From Actibacterium sp. 188UL27-1 (GTDB taxonomy: Bacteria > Pseudomonadota > Alphaproteobacteria > Rhodobacterales > Rhodobacteraceae), in contig NZ_JAFEUL010000007.1 of the NCBI RefSeq assembly GCF_016901225.1, positions 124,001 to 188,000 of the forward strand: 64,000 bases of DNA, in the 5' to 3' direction. Shown here piece after piece: positions 63,073 through 64,000 of this stretch (within the stretch, counting starts at the first letter, position 1; each line of letters begins with the position of its first letter). A model generated the notes under the pieces. The model saw only the letters and a program-made list of their open reading frames with translations, was not told the DNA's origin and did not search any database. A program made the translations under genes and the position numbers.

Positions 63073-63178
63073 GGAAAACACCCCTCCACCGCATTGGATC
63101 ATGAACATTTTTCCTTGATCTGGACGTGATGCACGACGATGTTCTGTACAGGGACGTCGCCAACCCCGGAGCATCGCC

Positions 63179-64000
63179 ATGACCTATCCTATGGATCTAT
63201 CCGTCAAACCTTCCGTGACCGGTTTTTTTGACCCCGCCACCAACACGATCAGCTATGTCGCTCAAGAGCCCGATGGCCCCGCCTGCGCCATCATCGACGT
63301 GGTGATGGATATCGACTATGCCGCCGGCCGCATCACCCATGACAGCGCTGATAAGCTGATCGCCCATATCCGGAACCATGACCTGCGGCTGGAATGGGTG
63401 ATCGAAAGCCATGTCCATGCCGATCACCTCTCAGGCGCCCCCTATATCCAGCAGGAACTCGGCGGAAAAATCGGTATCGGCGCGAAAATCACGGAAGTGC
63501 AGGAAACCTTCGGCAAAGTTTTCAACGAAGGTACCGAGTTCCAGCGTGACGGCTCCCAATTCGACGCCTTGTTTCAGGATGGCGACACCTACCAGGTTGG
63601 CGCCATGACCTGTTTCGCCATGCACACACCGGGTCACACCCCCGCCTGCATGGTCCATGTCATGGGCGACGCCGCCTTTGCCGGTGACACACTCTTCATG
63701 CCCGATGGCGGCTCCGCCCGCTGCGATTTCCCCGGCGGCTCGGCCGAAGATCTCTATGACAGCATCCAAAAGGTGCTGGCCCTGCCCGACGCGACCCGCC
63801 TCTTCATCTGCCACGATTACGGGCCCGGTGGCCGCGCCATCGGGTGGGAGACGACCGTGGCCGAACAAAAATCCGCCAATATCCATGTCGGCAATGGCAA
63901 AACCAAGGAAAACTTCGTCACCTTCCGCACCGAACGGGACGCCCAGCTCTCCATGCCAAAACTGATCATCCCGTCCCTGCAGGTCAACATGCGCGCCGGC
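63179..64000 (+). CDS. MBL-fold hydrolase (persulfide-dioxygenase/Blh-like), 3' end cut
   Basis: The first 274 codons of a metallo-beta-lactamase-fold protein that continues past the window. Zinc/iron site: VIESHVHADHLSGAPYIQQE (HxHxDH), HTPGHTPACMVHVMGDAAFA, FAGDTLFMPDGGSARCDFPG and LFICHDYGPGGRA. The order resembles glyoxalase-II-like persulfide dioxygenases (ETHE1, Blh) that oxidise glutathione persulfide to sulfite. Starts with ATG at 63179. Probably a separate transcription unit from the ABC operon, 106 bases upstream. Confidence 0.85.
   Translation, partial: MTYPMDLSVKPSVTGFFDPATNTISYVAQEPDGPACAIIDVVMDIDYAAGRITHDSADKLIAHIRNHDLRLEWVIESHVHADHLSGAPYIQQELGGKIGIGAKITEVQETFGKVFNEGTEFQRDGSQFDALFQDGDTYQVGAMTCFAMHTPGHTPACMVHVMGDAAFAGDTLFMPDGGSARCDFPGGSAEDLYDSIQKVLALPDATRLFICHDYGPGGRAIGWETTVAEQKSANIHVGNGKTKENFVTFRTERDAQLSMPKLIIPSLQVNMRAG

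Overview
This GC-rich window reads like an alphaproteobacterial chromosome, most probably a marine Rhodobacteraceae (Roseobacter-group) bacterium. The reasons are the gene contents and order (a Tad pilus locus with an OmpA-like lipoprotein beside the secretin, a ybgC-tolQRAB-pal-cpoB-tilS-ftsH run, formate-tetrahydrofolate ligase with FolD, a VPLPA-CTERM protein) and the style of the proteins. No 16S or other rRNA marker is present, so the assignment is an inference. No tRNA, rRNA, CRISPR array, insertion sequence or prophage was seen. The sequence looks like core chromosome with a few accessory operons.

Layout. 1-6.9 kb, mostly leftward: truncated Bcr/CflA efflux gene, small nucleotidyltransferase, glmM, folP, a folB fused to a second domain, and the YcjF/YcjX stress pair. 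7.0-13.9 kb, rightward: LysE-type exporter, truA, waaA, a threonine-dehydratase-like enzyme, then a three-gene operon (LPG-synthase-type membrane protein, DprE1-like flavoenzyme, DprE2-like reductase) resembling the polyprenyl-phosphate arabinose pathway. 14.0-25.0 kb, leftward: Tad/Flp pilus locus (two flp pilins, cpaB, cpaC, OmpA lipoprotein, cpaE, cpaF, tadB, tadC, two TPR genes, prepilin peptidase). 25.4-30.8 kb: lytic transglycosylase, GT-C-like membrane protein, orphan AAA ATPase, NAD-binding dehydrogenase, CHRD/VPLPA-CTERM protein without a clear start. 30.9-34.9 kb: ligase-associated helicase and PdeM nuclease, membrane LytTR regulator. 35.0-37.7 kb: folD and fhs with a palindromic operator. 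37.9-48.1 kb: MOSC protein, ftsH, tilS, Tol-Pal operon including an extra soluble TolA C-terminal domain, ybgC. 48.1-51.3 kb: decayed aminoglycoside-phosphotransferase-like pseudogene, second LysE exporter, RidA protein, DEAD-box RNA helicase with a terminator-like leader. 51.7-57.8 kb, rightward: a tightly overlapping six-gene redox operon. 57.9-63.1 kb: polyamine-type ABC importer with an embedded DUF2314 protein. 63.2 kb to the end: metallo-beta-lactamase-fold enzyme cut by the window edge.

The strongest candidate for an undescribed system is the 51.7-57.8 kb operon. Three of its six proteins carry a fused Rieske [2Fe-2S] domain: Rieske-glutamate-synthase-like FMN/[3Fe-4S] enzyme, ferric-reductase-like membrane protein-Rieske, and Rieske-thiamine-pyrophosphate enzyme. 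A membrane-anchored protein with a Cys4-His motif and two small membrane proteins complete it. The architecture suggests a membrane-linked electron chain serving two soluble enzymes, perhaps on a substrate brought in by the adjacent ABC transporter. The second candidate is the DprE1/DprE2/flippase-like operon, next to the pilus locus and a GT-C-like protein, which could make and transfer a lipid-linked pentofuranose. The third is the extra TolA domain III protein inside the Tol-Pal operon.
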